From NCBI RefSeq assembly GCF_000731955.1, contig NZ_JNCK01000001.1, positions 1,736,001 through 1,800,000 of the forward strand: 64,000 nucleotides of DNA, read 5' to 3'. The notes under the pieces were generated by a model, which had not been told where the DNA came from, searched no databases, and was given only the letters and a program-made list of their open reading frames with translations. The first letter of the stretch is position 1, and each line of letters opens with the position of its first letter. The stretch is from Halomonas zincidurans B6 (lineage in GTDB: Bacteria; Pseudomonadota; Gammaproteobacteria; Pseudomonadales; Halomonadaceae). Both the position numbers and the translations under genes were made by a program. This document shows positions 54,153-63,908 of the stretch, one piece after another.

Positions 54153-54178
54153 CGGGGCGCGACATCGGTCGCGCCCCG
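54153..54178 (+). terminator. Strong hairpin after adhP
   Basis: CGGGGCGCGAC-ATCG-GTCGCGCCCCG, a perfect 11-bp stem 24 bp after the adhP stop. The T-run is poor (TCCATTGCTGTT). It may end adhP transcription; cysS converges from the other side 70 bp away. Confidence 0.55.
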
Positions 54179-54248
54179 TCCATTGCTGTTGCCGGTCCGT
54201 AGCGCCGCCACGGCGACAACGATCGGACTGGCAGTTTTTACAGGCAGG

Positions 54249-55640
54249 CTACGCCTGGCCCCGCTCCAGCACCCAGGACGTTCCTTCCCGGGAGTCCTTG
54301 AGCACGATGCCAAGCGCCGCCAGCTCATCGCGGATGCGATCGGCCTCGACGAAGTCACGCGCCCGCTTGGCCTCGGCCCGGGCCGCGATACGCGCCTCTA
54401 TATCGGCCTCGGGCAGCGGCAGCGTATCGCTCCCCCCCTTGAGGAATACCGCAGGCTCCTGTTCGAACAGCCCCAGCAACCCGCCCAGGCGCCTGAGCTC
54501 GAAGGCCAGCGCCGGGGCCCGCGCGGCATCGTCCTGCTTGGCGCGATTGAGCTCGCGGGCCAGTTCGAAGAGCACGGCCAGCGCCTCGGCGGTGTTGAAA
54601 TCGTCGTCCATCGCCGCCGTGAAGCGTGCGGCGAAACGGCCGTCGAGCTCACCCTGCTCCGGCGTCACGTCCTGCAGCGCATTATAGAAGCGCTCCAGCG
54701 AGCGACGGGCATCGCCGAGCGCGTCCGGCGCATAGTTGATCGGGCTTCGATAGTGGCTGGCCACCAGCAGGTAGCGCACCACCTCGGGATCGTGCACTTC
54801 CAGCACATCGCGGATGGTGAAGAAGTTGCCCAGCGACTTGGACATCTTCTGCTGATCGACGCGTACCGCACCGGCATGCATCCAGGTATTGACGTAGCGC
54901 TTGCCGGTCGCCGCCTCGCTCTGGGCGATCTCGTTCTCGTGGTGCGGAAAGGTCAGATCGGGGCCGCCGCCGTGGATGTCGAAGGTGTCCCCCAGGCAGC
55001 AGGTCGACATCGCCGAGCATTCGATATGCCAGCCCGGGCGCCCTGCGCCCCAGGGCGACGGCCAACTCGCCTCACCGGGCTTGGCGGCCTTCCAGAGCAC
55101 GAAATCCAGCGGATCCTCCTTGTGCACGTCGACTTCGACCCGGGCCCCGGAGCGCATCTCATCCAGGTCGCGGTTATTGAGCTTGCCGTAATCGGCGAAC
55201 TGGCGAACCCGGTAATAGACGTCGCCGTTGGCCGCCGCGTAGGCGTAACCCTTGCCGATCAGCGTCTCGATCATCGCCACGATGTCGTCGATGTGTGCCG
55301 TGGCGCGCGGCTCGTGGTCGGGGCGCAACACCCCCAGGCGATCCTCGTCCTCGTGCATGGCGACGATCATGCGTTCGGTCAACGCGCTGATGGTCTCGCC
55401 GTTATCAATGGCCCGCTTGAGGATCTTGTCGTCGATGTCGGTGATGTTGCGCACGTAGTTGACATCGTACCCGCGACTGCGCAGGTAGCGGGTGATCACG
55501 TCGAACGCCACCATCACCCGGGCATGGCCGATATGGCAGTAGTCATAGACGGTGATGCCGCACACGTACATGCGCACCTTGCCGGCCTCGATCGGCGTGA
55601 ACGGCTCCTTGCGCCGGGTCAGGGTGTTGTAGATCTGCAT
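54249..55640 (-). CDS. cysS: Cysteinyl-tRNA synthetase
   Basis: A 463-residue class I synthetase. The zinc and HIGH region is KVRMYVCGITVYDYCHIGHA near residue 24. Metal residues also occur in GWHIECSAMS, and the KMSKS motif is QQKMSKSLGNFFTIRDVL near residue 266. The C-terminal part contains the anticodon domain. It lies four bases after the glnS stop, so the two are probably one transcript. Confidence 0.97.
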   Translation of the reverse strand: MQIYNTLTRRKEPFTPIEAGKVRMYVCGITVYDYCHIGHARVMVAFDVITRYLRSRGYDVNYVRNITDIDDKILKRAIDNGETISALTERMIVAMHEDEDRLGVLRPDHEPRATAHIDDIVAMIETLIGKGYAYAAANGDVYYRVRQFADYGKLNNRDLDEMRSGARVEVDVHKEDPLDFVLWKAAKPGEASWPSPWGAGRPGWHIECSAMSTCCLGDTFDIHGGGPDLTFPHHENEIAQSEAATGKRYVNTWMHAGAVRVDQQKMSKSLGNFFTIRDVLEVHDPEVVRYLLVASHYRSPINYAPDALGDARRSLERFYNALQDVTPEQGELDGRFAARFTAAMDDDFNTAEALAVLFELARELNRAKQDDAARAPALAFELRRLGGLLGLFEQEPAVFLKGGSDTLPLPEADIEARIAARAEAKRARDFVEADRIRDELAALGIVLKDSREGTSWVLERGQA

Positions 55641-55644
55641 GCGC

Positions 55645-57339
55645 TCAGCCCTTCTTCTGCGCCTGTTGTTTCTGGATCCGCGCCCAGCTGTCCTTGAGCC
55701 CGACGATGCGATTGAACACCCGCTTGCCCTCGGCCGCCGCGTGGCGATCGGCGCAGAAATAGCCGATCCGCTCGAACTGATAGCGGCTTTCCGGCGCGAC
55801 CTCGGCCAGGCTGGGTTCGGCGTAGCCCTCGACGACGCTCAGCGAGTCGCGGTTGAGGTGCTCGAGGAAATCGACGTCGCGATCGCGATCCGGCGCCTCG
55901 ACCTGGAACAGGTTGTCGTAGAGACGCACTTCCACGGGCACCGCCTGCTCGGCGCTCACCCAGTGGATCACGCCCTTGACCTTGCGGCCTTCGGGGTTCT
56001 GGCCGAGCGTGTCGAAATCGACCGAGCAGCGCAGCTCGCTGACCTCCCCGGCCGCGTCCTTGATCACCTCGTCGCACCGAATCACGTAGGCGTTGCGCAG
56101 GCGAACCTCCTTGCCCGGCGCCAGGCGGAAGAACTTCTTCGGCGGCGCCTCCATGAAGTCGTCGGCATCGATCCAGATCTCGCGAGTCAGCGGCAGGCGC
56201 CGCGTGCCCATGTCGTCGCGGGCCGGGTGGCCGGCGACCTCGAAGACCTCGTCATGCCCCGCCGGCACATTGGTCAGCACGACCTTGAGCGGCTTGAGCA
56301 CGCACATCGCCCGCGGCGCGTTGTCCTCGAGATCCGCACGAATGGCATGGTAGAGCATGGCGATGTCGACCACCCCGCCCTCGGCGCGGGTGACGCCGAT
56401 CATCTCGCAGAACTTGCGGATCGAGCCCGGCGTGTAGCCCCGCCGGCGCATTCCCGAGATGGTCGGCATGCGCGGATCGTCCCAGCCATCGACGAAGCCC
56501 TGGTCGACGAGCAGCTTGAGCTTACGCTTGGAGGTCACCGTGTAGTCGAGATTCAAGCGCGCGAACTCGATCTGGCGCGGCGTGCCGGGTACGGGCAGGT
56601 TGGCCAGGAACCAGTCGTAGAGCGGCCGGTGATCCTCGAACTCCAGCGTGCAGATCGAATGGGTCACGCCCTCGATGGCATCCGACTGGCCATGCGTAAA
56701 GTCGTATGACGGGTAGATCTTCCACTTGTCGCCGGTCTGATGATGGCTGGCATGACGGATGCGATAGAGGATCGGATCACGCAGGTTGATATTGGGCGAG
56801 GCCATGTCGATCTTGGCCCGCAGCACCTTCTCGCCCTCGGCGAACTCGCCCTTGCGCATGCGCTCGAGCAGATCGAGGTTCTCGTCGGCAGAGCGATCAC
56901 GATAGGGGCTCGGCCGGCCCGGCTCGGTCAGCGTGCCGCGGTAGTCGCGAATTTCGTCCGGTGACAGGTCGTCGACGTAGGCCTTGTCCTCGCGCACCAG
57001 ATGCTGCGCCCAGGCATACAGTTGATCGAAATAATCCGAGGCGAAGCGCACCGGGCCGGCCCATTCAAAGCCCAGCCATTCCACATCGGCCTTGATCGCG
57101 TCGATGTAGACCTGTTCTTCCTTGGCCGGGTTGGTATCGTCGAAGCGTAGGTGGCAGTCCCCGCCGAATTGCTCGGCGATCCCGAAATTCAGGCAGATCG
57201 ACTTGGCATGGCCGATGTGCAGAAAGCCGTTGGGCTCGGGGGGAAAGCGGGTAACGACCTTGTCGACCGTGCCCGCGTCGACTTCCTCGCGGATCTGGTT
57301 GCGGATGAAGTTCGGGGCGCTGGTGCTCTCAATGGTCAT
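55645..57339 (-). CDS. glnS: Glutaminyl-tRNA synthetase
   Basis: A 564-residue class I synthetase. The HIGH motif is in RFPPEPNGFLHIGHAKSICL, near residue 40, and the KMSKS-like loop is YTVTSKRKLKLLVD. DDTNPAKEEQVYIDAIKADV and the C-terminal beta-barrel anticodon domain match GlnRS. Presence of glnS implies direct charging of tRNA-Gln. It diverges from ppiB over 172 bp. Confidence 0.97.
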   Translation of the reverse strand: MTIESTSAPNFIRNQIREEVDAGTVDKVVTRFPPEPNGFLHIGHAKSICLNFGIAEQFGGDCHLRFDDTNPAKEEQVYIDAIKADVEWLGFEWAGPVRFASDYFDQLYAWAQHLVREDKAYVDDLSPDEIRDYRGTLTEPGRPSPYRDRSADENLDLLERMRKGEFAEGEKVLRAKIDMASPNINLRDPILYRIRHASHHQTGDKWKIYPSYDFTHGQSDAIEGVTHSICTLEFEDHRPLYDWFLANLPVPGTPRQIEFARLNLDYTVTSKRKLKLLVDQGFVDGWDDPRMPTISGMRRRGYTPGSIRKFCEMIGVTRAEGGVVDIAMLYHAIRADLEDNAPRAMCVLKPLKVVLTNVPAGHDEVFEVAGHPARDDMGTRRLPLTREIWIDADDFMEAPPKKFFRLAPGKEVRLRNAYVIRCDEVIKDAAGEVSELRCSVDFDTLGQNPEGRKVKGVIHWVSAEQAVPVEVRLYDNLFQVEAPDRDRDVDFLEHLNRDSLSVVEGYAEPSLAEVAPESRYQFERIGYFCADRHAAAEGKRVFNRIVGLKDSWARIQKQQAQKKG

Positions 57340-57511
57340 GGGACGTCAAGGAACCTCTTGTCTACGCGTGTGGCCATGTCGCGAACGCCGGGACGGTTTC
57401 CCGGAGCGGCTTCGCGCATCGCTCGAAAGCCGCTATTATAGCGTGACGCTCGCGCGCTTCGCCAAGGCGCCGCCAGACTGTTTCGCTCCACCCAGCCAGT
57501 TCGAGATCCCA

Positions 57512-58006
57512 ATGATTGTATTGCATACCAATTATGGCGAGATTCATCTGCAACTCGACCATGACAAGGCGCCCAAGAGCGCGGCCAACTTCGAACAATA
57601 CGTTCGTGACGGGCATTACGACGACACCCTGTTTCACCGCGTGATCAACGGCTTCATGGTTCAGGGCGGCGGCTTCGATACCGATTTCGAACAAAAGCCC
57701 ACCCGCGAACCGATCGACAATGAAGCCGACAACGGGCTGAAGAATCGCAAGGGTAGCGTGGCCATGGCGCGCACCCAGGACCCGCACTCGGCCACCGCCC
57801 AGTTCTTCATCAACATCGCCGACAACGACTTCCTCGATCATCGCGGCAAGAACCTGCAAGGCTGGGGTTATTGCGTGTTCGGCGAAGTCGTCGCCGGCAT
57901 GGAGGTGGTCGAGCGGATCAAGGCCGTGCCGACCACCCGACGCGGCATGCATGCCGACGTGCCCGCCGAGGACGTTATCCTCGAGCGTGCCGAAATCCGC
58001 GACTGA
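57512..58006 (+). CDS. ppiB: Cytoplasmic peptidyl-prolyl isomerase B (cyclophilin)
   Basis: A 164-residue cyclophilin without a signal peptide: MIVLHTNYGEIHLQLDHDKA, the catalytic region FHRVINGFMVQGGGFDTDFE, MARTQDPHSATAQFFINIAD, and VFGEVVAGMEVVERIKAVPT. It speeds proline isomerisation in folding. The ATG at 57512 gives the family start. lpxH begins 73 bp downstream. The glnS-ppiB-lpxH neighbourhood is common in this bacterial group. Confidence 0.95.
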   Translation: MIVLHTNYGEIHLQLDHDKAPKSAANFEQYVRDGHYDDTLFHRVINGFMVQGGGFDTDFEQKPTREPIDNEADNGLKNRKGSVAMARTQDPHSATAQFFINIADNDFLDHRGKNLQGWGYCVFGEVVAGMEVVERIKAVPTTRRGMHADVPAEDVILERAEIRD

Positions 58007-58079
58007 GGCATCTCACTCCTGCGGCCCGTCACGCGACGGGCCAATGCCTGTCCACCCGCCCGCATCGAAGGCCGTTGTC

Positions 58080-58820
58080 ATGACGACCCTGCTGATTTCC
58101 GATCTGCATCTGCATCCCGACGAGCCCGCCATCGCACAGGGCTTCCTGGCGTACCTGCAGCGCGAGGCGCGCCACGCCGAGGCGCTGTACATCCTGGGTG
58201 ACTTGTTCGAAGCCTGGATCGGCGACGACTATCAAGGGGAATTCGAGACCCGCATCCTCGAGGCGCTCAAGCGCCTGAGCGACGCCGGTACCCGGCTCTA
58301 TTTCATGCACGGCAACCGCGACTTCCTGATCGGCGACGGTTTCGCCGCGGCCACCGGCGCCACCCTGCTGCCCGACCCCAGCGTGGTGGCGCTGGGCGGC
58401 GAACCAGGGGGTGAACGAACGCTGTTGATGCACGGCGACAGCCTGTGTACCCGCGATGAAGCCTACATGGCGTTTCGCGCCAAGGCACGCGATCCGCAGT
58501 GGCAGACGCAGATCCTCGCACTGCCGGTCGAACAGCGTCTGACACTGGCCAAGCAGATCCGCCAGCAATCCGGGGAGGCCAACTCCAACAAGGCCGAAGA
58601 CATCATGGATGTCACGCCCGCCGAAGTGGTGCGAAGAATGGCCGAATGCGGCGTACGCACGCTGATTCACGGCCATACCCACCGCCCCGACGTGCATCGC
58701 CTGGAAGTCGACGGACAGTCCGCCCAGCGCATCGTGCTCGGCGACTGGCACAGCGACCGGGGCTGGCAGGTGCGTGTCGACGACCGGACAGCCCCGCTGC
58801 TGGAATCGTTCCCGCTATAA
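58080..58820 (+). CDS. lpxH: UDP-2,3-diacylglucosamine hydrolase
   Basis: A 246-residue calcineurin-like phosphoesterase of lipid A synthesis, making lipid X from UDP-diacylglucosamine. The metal motifs are ISDLHLHPDEPAIAQGF, LYILGDLFEAWIGDD, FMHGNRDFLIGDGFA, LLMHGDSLCTRDEAYMAFR and IHGHTHRPDVH, all present. It acts at the inner face of the inner membrane. It ends 30 bp from the convergent large regulator gene. Confidence 0.95.
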   Translation: MTTLLISDLHLHPDEPAIAQGFLAYLQREARHAEALYILGDLFEAWIGDDYQGEFETRILEALKRLSDAGTRLYFMHGNRDFLIGDGFAAATGATLLPDPSVVALGGEPGGERTLLMHGDSLCTRDEAYMAFRAKARDPQWQTQILALPVEQRLTLAKQIRQQSGEANSNKAEDIMDVTPAEVVRRMAECGVRTLIHGHTHRPDVHRLEVDGQSAQRIVLGDWHSDRGWQVRVDDRTAPLLESFPL

Positions 58821-58849
58821 TCCCGCCGGCATGCCGACCGCCGCCGGGC

Positions 58850-61800
58850 TCACGACTCGAAGGCGGCCGGGCGCGACAGCTGCTTGTCAAGCAGCGTGCG
58901 CCAGCGCAGCAATACCGGGGCATCACTCTGGGTGACCTCCTTGAGCAGGCGCCGCAGCTCGTCGCTGGCATGGCTGTCACTGGAGTCGACGACGTCCAGC
59001 CACAACTCCAGCGCGCACAGCTGATGATGCAGGTCGTCGTGCTCGCGGGCCTGTTCGAGGGCCTGCTCGGTCAATTGACGGACCGTATCGGCGGAGCGCC
59101 CCTGGCGTTGATAGACACGCGCCAGATGGATCGAAAGTTCCGGCACGAACAGCGAGCTGCGCTCGCGGGCGATCATCAGGCACTGATCCAGATAATCCTC
59201 GGCCAGCGCCAGCTCGCCCAGCGCGAAACAGGCATCGGTGTACCACAGCATCGGCCGCTGGTAGCGATCCTGCCCGGACAGCTCGGCCAGTTCCTCGAGG
59301 CTCGCCTCGATCATCGCAAGCCCCGCCCGATCGCCCGAGAGCGCCTTGTGCCAACCCAGCGCGCACTGCGCCGTCATGTGCCAGATGTGCAAATCCGGCG
59401 TGCGCGTGACCTCGAAGGCGCGCTCGGCGCGCGCGCCGGCCAGGTGCACGTGCCCCAGCTGGCGATACATCGCCGCGGCAAAGAGCAACGCCAGCGCCAG
59501 CGAACCGGGATGATTGTAGGTCTCGGCGAGCCGAATGGCGGCCTCGACCTGCCGCTCGGCGCGACGATAATCGCCCCGCAGGCACAACGACCATCCTTGA
59601 TAGCAGGCCGCGGCGACCTGCGGGTGGTCGGAGAACGGCAGCCATTCGAGCATCATCGGCTGATGCAGCGGATCGATCTCCTCGAGATGCTCGTTGGCTT
59701 CGCGGACGCGCCCGGCCCAGTATTCGCAGTGCGCCCGGGCGTAGTCGGCCAGGCGGCGATAACGCGGGTCCGGCAACTGCTCGGCGATCGCCGCCATCTT
59801 CGAGGCCAGCGAGAAGGCATCGGCATGCGCGAAGCGCTGGCTGCAGCCCACCCACAGCCCCCACTTGACCAGAAAACGCTGCTCAAGTTCGGTTTCCTCG
59901 TCGGCGCAGCGGCTGCCCTCGATCAGTTCACGCGCCTTGACGAAGCTTTCGTGAGCGATCGGCGAGCCATGGCCCTCCAGGGCGAAGGCCGCCTGGCCCT
60001 TGACCGTGAGCAGGCTGATCTCGCGCTCGGCATGCCCTTCTACCTGACGCAGGCTGGCCAGCCCGGCGTCGGCCATGCGCAAGGCCGTGCGATTGGCGCT
60101 GACCTTGAGTGCCTCGCGGGCAGCCAGCTCGAAATAGCGCGCTCCCCGGGAGAAGTGCCCGCTGCGCCGCAGGTGTGTCGCGAAGTCTCCTGGATGACGA
60201 CTGATCCACATCGGGAAACGCTCCTCGATCAGCCCCACCACCTGCTGATGAATGCGCGTGCGCACATCGCGCGGACAGGACAGGTAGGCGGCTTCCTGCA
60301 GCAACGGATGAGTGAACTGATACTGGTATTCGCCATGCGGCTCGCCGGCCTCGACGATCTCCAGTCGACGCATGTGCTCGAGCCCCTGACGCAGGCGCTG
60401 CTCGTCGAGGCCACTGCATTCCTGAAGAAAGTCGAGGCGGAACTGGCGCCCCAGCACCGCGGCGACATGGGCGATGTGACGATCGCCCTCGAGTTGGTCG
60501 ATGCGGCCGGCCAATAGCCCGAACAAGCCGCGGGGCAGCTCGTCGACCTGCACGCTGCGCCCTTCGCGGCGATCCATGTCCAGGCGCCGGCAGATCTCCT
60601 GGAGATACAGCGGCACCCCATCGCAGCGCTCGATCAGTTGGCCGCGCAAGCGCGGACTGAGATGCAGCCGGTAACGTCGCGCCAGCTGTGAAAGCAGCCG
60701 CGAAGACTGCATGGCATCGAGCCTGTCGAGCGAGAGCTGCTGATCCCAGTGCAGCTTGACCGACAGCGGCTCGCGGCCGTGATGGCTGGCCACCATCAAA
60801 AAGGCGCTGTTGATCGGCAGACGCGCCTGCAGGCCAGCGAGCAGCTTGAGCGAAGGCTCGTCGACCCATTGCAGGTCGTCGACCATCATCACCAGCGGCT
60901 TGTCCACGGTAACCCGCTCGATCAGCCGGCGCAGCACACCCACCAGTAGATCCACCGCCTCGCCGCTTTGCGCCAGCCCCAGACTGTCGCCGTCGCTTTC
61001 CAGACCCAATGCCTGATGCAGCAGCTTGCAGGGCTCGGTGGCGTCGACGAGCCCGGCATGGCCTTGATTCACCAATACCTGATCGAAGGTGTCGACATCC
61101 AGCTTGTCCTGACAATGCCAACGCAGCAGCATGCGAGCGACGCTGAACGGCTCGAGCATCGACATGCGGGTAGTCGACTGCCAGCACAGCGATATATCCT
61201 CGCTCTGCACCAGCTGTCGGAAGCTGACCAGCAGCGCCGACTTGCCCATGCCCGAAGCGCCCTGGACGAGTATGCTCTGACGCAACCCGAGCCCGGCGCG
61301 CGCCAGCGCATCGCGCAGCTTGCGCAGCGCACTTTCGCGGCCCACCAGATCGGGCGGGGTGGCATTGCGCCCGCCCTCGTTGATGCCCAGCACCAATGCC
61401 CGCAGGCGCACCTTGCCGTCGCTCGCCATCAGCCGCGACGACAGGCGCGGTTGCAGATCGAGCGCCGGCGGCATGTGCTGGCTCGCTTCCTGGGAGATGA
61501 CCAGCTCGCTGCCTTCGGCGAGGCTCATCAGATCGAGCGAACGCTGGGTGACCTGTCCCAGCGGGTCGACCAGCTGCCGCTCGGGCAGATAGATCACCCG
61601 CCCGCTATCCAACCCCGCTGCCAGTTCGAATTGCGGCAGTTTGCCCTCGCCACTCCACTGCCGGGCGATCTCCTCGGGCAGCACGCGACGGCAATGCTCG
61701 TAGAGCGCGACCAGCTCGGCAAGCTGGTGAGCCGGGCCATGGGTACCGAAACAGGCCAGCCCCAGCCCGCCCGTGGCACCCGGCAACCAGAACCCGCCCA

Positions 61801-62752
61801 AGTGGTTGCACTGACGTTCCAGCCAGCGCAGCAGCTCGATCTGCAGGGAAAGGCAGGCGCGCACCTCGCCGCGCTCCTCCCATTCGCCGTGCAGCCGCAG
61901 GCGAATGGCCATCACCGACAACTGCCGATGCTCGATCTCGTCGTCGCGCACCGGCTGGCTGTCGGCGGCCAGCACCCGCGAGAAAGCGCCCTGCGGCGAC
62001 ATCGGCTGCAGCTCGCTGGTGCTGGCATCCGACCAGTAGCGCGCCAACTGCAGTATGTTCGGTTCGGGTTGCTGGCCCGACAACGCCAGTAATTGCAGGT
62101 AAGCGTTATATTCCTCGTGGGCCGCCGCCGGTTGGCCCTGCTCGATCAACTGGCGAATCAGACCCTCGTGGAACGGCCCATAGCCGGAAAAGCGACTGAC
62201 CAATGTACGCAGCAACGGATCGGGCAGCTCGTCGAGCTCCTGCAGAACCTGCTCGGCATAGGCCAGCACGCGCTGACGCCATTCACCACGGATGCGCACC
62301 AGCCAGCGCTGGTATTCGGCGCACTGGGCAAGCTGCAGCTCTTCGGCGAGATCGCCGCGGTAGAGCGTCAACAGGCGTTCGAGACGCGCGACATCCGGCG
62401 TTTCGGCAAGCAACCGCTCGATGCTGTGCAGGTCGAACTGCCAGTCGGCGGGAAGCTGGAAGGCTATGGTCTGGCGCGACACCGCCAATACCCGGTCGGC
62501 CTCGTCGCCGAGACTCTGACGCAGACAGTGCAGCGCGTGGCGCAGGTTGGTGCGCCCCGAAGACAGTCCCTGATCGGGCCACAGCAGCTCGGCCAGCGCA
62601 GCACGGTTGACGGGCTGGCACTGCAACAGCAGATGGACCAGCAGGGCCTTGACCTTGTCGTAACTGAATTGGGTGAGGGTGTCGTCACCCAGCGAAAGGG
62701 AGAAATGACCGAACAGCGTTAACTGCGCATTGACGGAAGGGGTCCGTAGCAT
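58850..62752 (-). CDS. SARP-like regulator: winged helix-BTAD-degenerate cyclase segment-AAA ATPase-TPR
   Basis: About 1300 residues. The N-terminus (about 10-85) is an OmpR-like winged helix (FSYDKVKALLVHLLLQCQPV, SGRTNLRHALHCLRQSLGD). A BTAD helical domain follows (about 110-240). Residues about 275-455 look like a degenerate class III cyclase region. An AAA/STAND ATPase then has VGRESALRKL, Walker A LVQGASGMGKSALL (near 500) and Walker B LVMMVDDLQWVDEPS (near 625). TPR-like repeats fill about 780-1290. No C-terminal LuxR helix-turn-helix exists. The ATG at 62752 follows AGGA; an in-frame TTG at 62815 overlaps the miaE stop. Targets are unknown. Confidence 0.78.
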   Translation of the reverse strand: MLRTPSVNAQLTLFGHFSLSLGDDTLTQFSYDKVKALLVHLLLQCQPVNRAALAELLWPDQGLSSGRTNLRHALHCLRQSLGDEADRVLAVSRQTIAFQLPADWQFDLHSIERLLAETPDVARLERLLTLYRGDLAEELQLAQCAEYQRWLVRIRGEWRQRVLAYAEQVLQELDELPDPLLRTLVSRFSGYGPFHEGLIRQLIEQGQPAAAHEEYNAYLQLLALSGQQPEPNILQLARYWSDASTSELQPMSPQGAFSRVLAADSQPVRDDEIEHRQLSVMAIRLRLHGEWEERGEVRACLSLQIELLRWLERQCNHLGGFWLPGATGGLGLACFGTHGPAHQLAELVALYEHCRRVLPEEIARQWSGEGKLPQFELAAGLDSGRVIYLPERQLVDPLGQVTQRSLDLMSLAEGSELVISQEASQHMPPALDLQPRLSSRLMASDGKVRLRALVLGINEGGRNATPPDLVGRESALRKLRDALARAGLGLRQSILVQGASGMGKSALLVSFRQLVQSEDISLCWQSTTRMSMLEPFSVARMLLRWHCQDKLDVDTFDQVLVNQGHAGLVDATEPCKLLHQALGLESDGDSLGLAQSGEAVDLLVGVLRRLIERVTVDKPLVMMVDDLQWVDEPSLKLLAGLQARLPINSAFLMVASHHGREPLSVKLHWDQQLSLDRLDAMQSSRLLSQLARRYRLHLSPRLRGQLIERCDGVPLYLQEICRRLDMDRREGRSVQVDELPRGLFGLLAGRIDQLEGDRHIAHVAAVLGRQFRLDFLQECSGLDEQRLRQGLEHMRRLEIVEAGEPHGEYQYQFTHPLLQEAAYLSCPRDVRTRIHQQVVGLIEERFPMWISRHPGDFATHLRRSGHFSRGARYFELAAREALKVSANRTALRMADAGLASLRQVEGHAEREISLLTVKGQAAFALEGHGSPIAHESFVKARELIEGSRCADEETELEQRFLVKWGLWVGCSQRFAHADAFSLASKMAAIAEQLPDPRYRRLADYARAHCEYWAGRVREANEHLEEIDPLHQPMMLEWLPFSDHPQVAAACYQGWSLCLRGDYRRAERQVEAAIRLAETYNHPGSLALALLFAAAMYRQLGHVHLAGARAERAFEVTRTPDLHIWHMTAQCALGWHKALSGDRAGLAMIEASLEELAELSGQDRYQRPMLWYTDACFALGELALAEDYLDQCLMIARERSSLFVPELSIHLARVYQRQGRSADTVRQLTEQALEQAREHDDLHHQLCALELWLDVVDSSDSHASDELRRLLKEVTQSDAPVLLRWRTLLDKQLSRPAAFES

Positions 62753-62811
62753 TGTTATAGGTTCCTGCGTTGCTCTGTCGACGACAGCGAGCCCTGACAG
62801 CGTTCGTTGAC

Positions 62812-63450
62812 TCAAGCCACGGCGGGTAGGCCGCTGTGGAAACGGAACGTCTCGTCAGGCGTTTCGATCAGCTCGCGCTCGCGATCGGCGAAGAAAGCGA
62901 TACGGGATTCGATGGGACCGTCCGCGAAGCGCTGGGCCAACATCAAGTAATCCTCATAATGTCGCCCTTCCGACTTAACCAGAGAGCGATAGAACTTGGC
63001 AAGCTCGATATCCAGATGCGGAATCAGCCGAGCGAAGCGCTCGCAGCTGCGTGCCTCGATGAACGCGCCGACGATCAGCATATCGACCAGCCGCTGAGGG
63101 TCATCGCGCTTTACGTGTTGCCGCAGGCCATCGGCATAGCGCGACGCGCTGAGGTGACGATAGGGGATGCCGCGTTCCTCCATCAACTTGACGACCTGTT
63201 CGAAATGCAGCAATTCCTCCCGGGCCAGCTGCGACATCTTAATCAGCAGCAGCGGCCGATCGACATATCGGTACATCAAGCTCATCGCCGTGGACGCCGC
63301 TTTCTTTTCGCACTGCGCATGGTCGATCAGCAGCAGCGTCTGATTGGCCAACGCCGCCTCGATCCAGCCCATCGGCGTGGCACAGGGTAGAAAGGCCAGC
63401 AGTTCGGCGGGCAACAGGGCTTCCATGGAACCGTCTTGCATCGCAATCAT
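62812..63450 (-). CDS. miaE: tRNA-(ms2io6A) hydroxylase MiaE
   Basis: A 212-residue ferritin-like diiron enzyme that hydroxylates the isopentenyl group of ms2i6A37 in tRNA. Iron ligands are seen in IDHAQCEKKAASTAM, LAREELLHFEQVVKLM, GAFIEARSCERFARL and KSEGRHYEDYLML. It overlaps the upstream DUF1289 gene by four bases (ATGA), so the two are coupled. The large regulator follows 59 bp downstream in the same direction. Confidence 0.92.
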   Translation of the reverse strand: MIAMQDGSMEALLPAELLAFLPCATPMGWIEAALANQTLLLIDHAQCEKKAASTAMSLMYRYVDRPLLLIKMSQLAREELLHFEQVVKLMEERGIPYRHLSASRYADGLRQHVKRDDPQRLVDMLIVGAFIEARSCERFARLIPHLDIELAKFYRSLVKSEGRHYEDYLMLAQRFADGPIESRIAFFADRERELIETPDETFRFHSGLPAVA

Positions 63451-63908
63451 GGGGAAGATCCCGTCGAATGAGTGAAGCCGGAATGATGCCGCCGAGCCTC
63501 GACGTGAGCCATCAGCGCCGTCGCGATCGCCTCATAGAGCTCATCGGCCGAGAGATGCAAACCTTTACCGTGGGCTTGCAATCCGTAACGCGTGATATCG
63601 CGCATCCGCCCCCGGCCGACCCGCAACAATTCCACCGCGCGCGATAGCGCCGGCTGATCCGCCCGGTGACGAATGCGATGACGCACCAGTTGCGCCTCGA
63701 GCTGCGCTTCATCGTTGACCCGCAGGTACTCGCCGGCAATCTCTACACGCCAGGCATCCAGGCGCTGCATCACCTTGCGTCGCGTTGCATCGCTGTAGAC
63801 GAACCAGTCGCGGATCTCGCTCTCGTGGCGCTGACAGCCACGGCACACCGCGTCGCCCACGGTCGTCGAACAAAGCCCTACGCAGGGCGAAACAATACGT
63901 TGCGACAT
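63447..63908 (-). CDS. DUF1289-domain protein
   Basis: A 153-residue protein with the DUF1289 start IVSPCVGLCSTTVGDAVCRG, then CQRHESEIRDWFVYSD; its four spaced cysteines suggest a metal or iron-sulfur site. The remainder (about 55-153) is helical and not recognised. The ATG at 63908 follows GGGAGGA with good spacing. It is coupled to miaE by an ATGA overlap. The last 92 bases of the window (63909-64000) show no supported gene. Confidence 0.8.
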   Translation of the reverse strand: MSQRIVSPCVGLCSTTVGDAVCRGCQRHESEIRDWFVYSDATRRKVMQRLDAWRVEIAGEYLRVNDEAQLEAQLVRHRIRHRADQPALSRAVELLRVGRGRMRDITRYGLQAHGKGLHLSADELYEAIATALMAHVEARRHHSGFTHSTGSSP

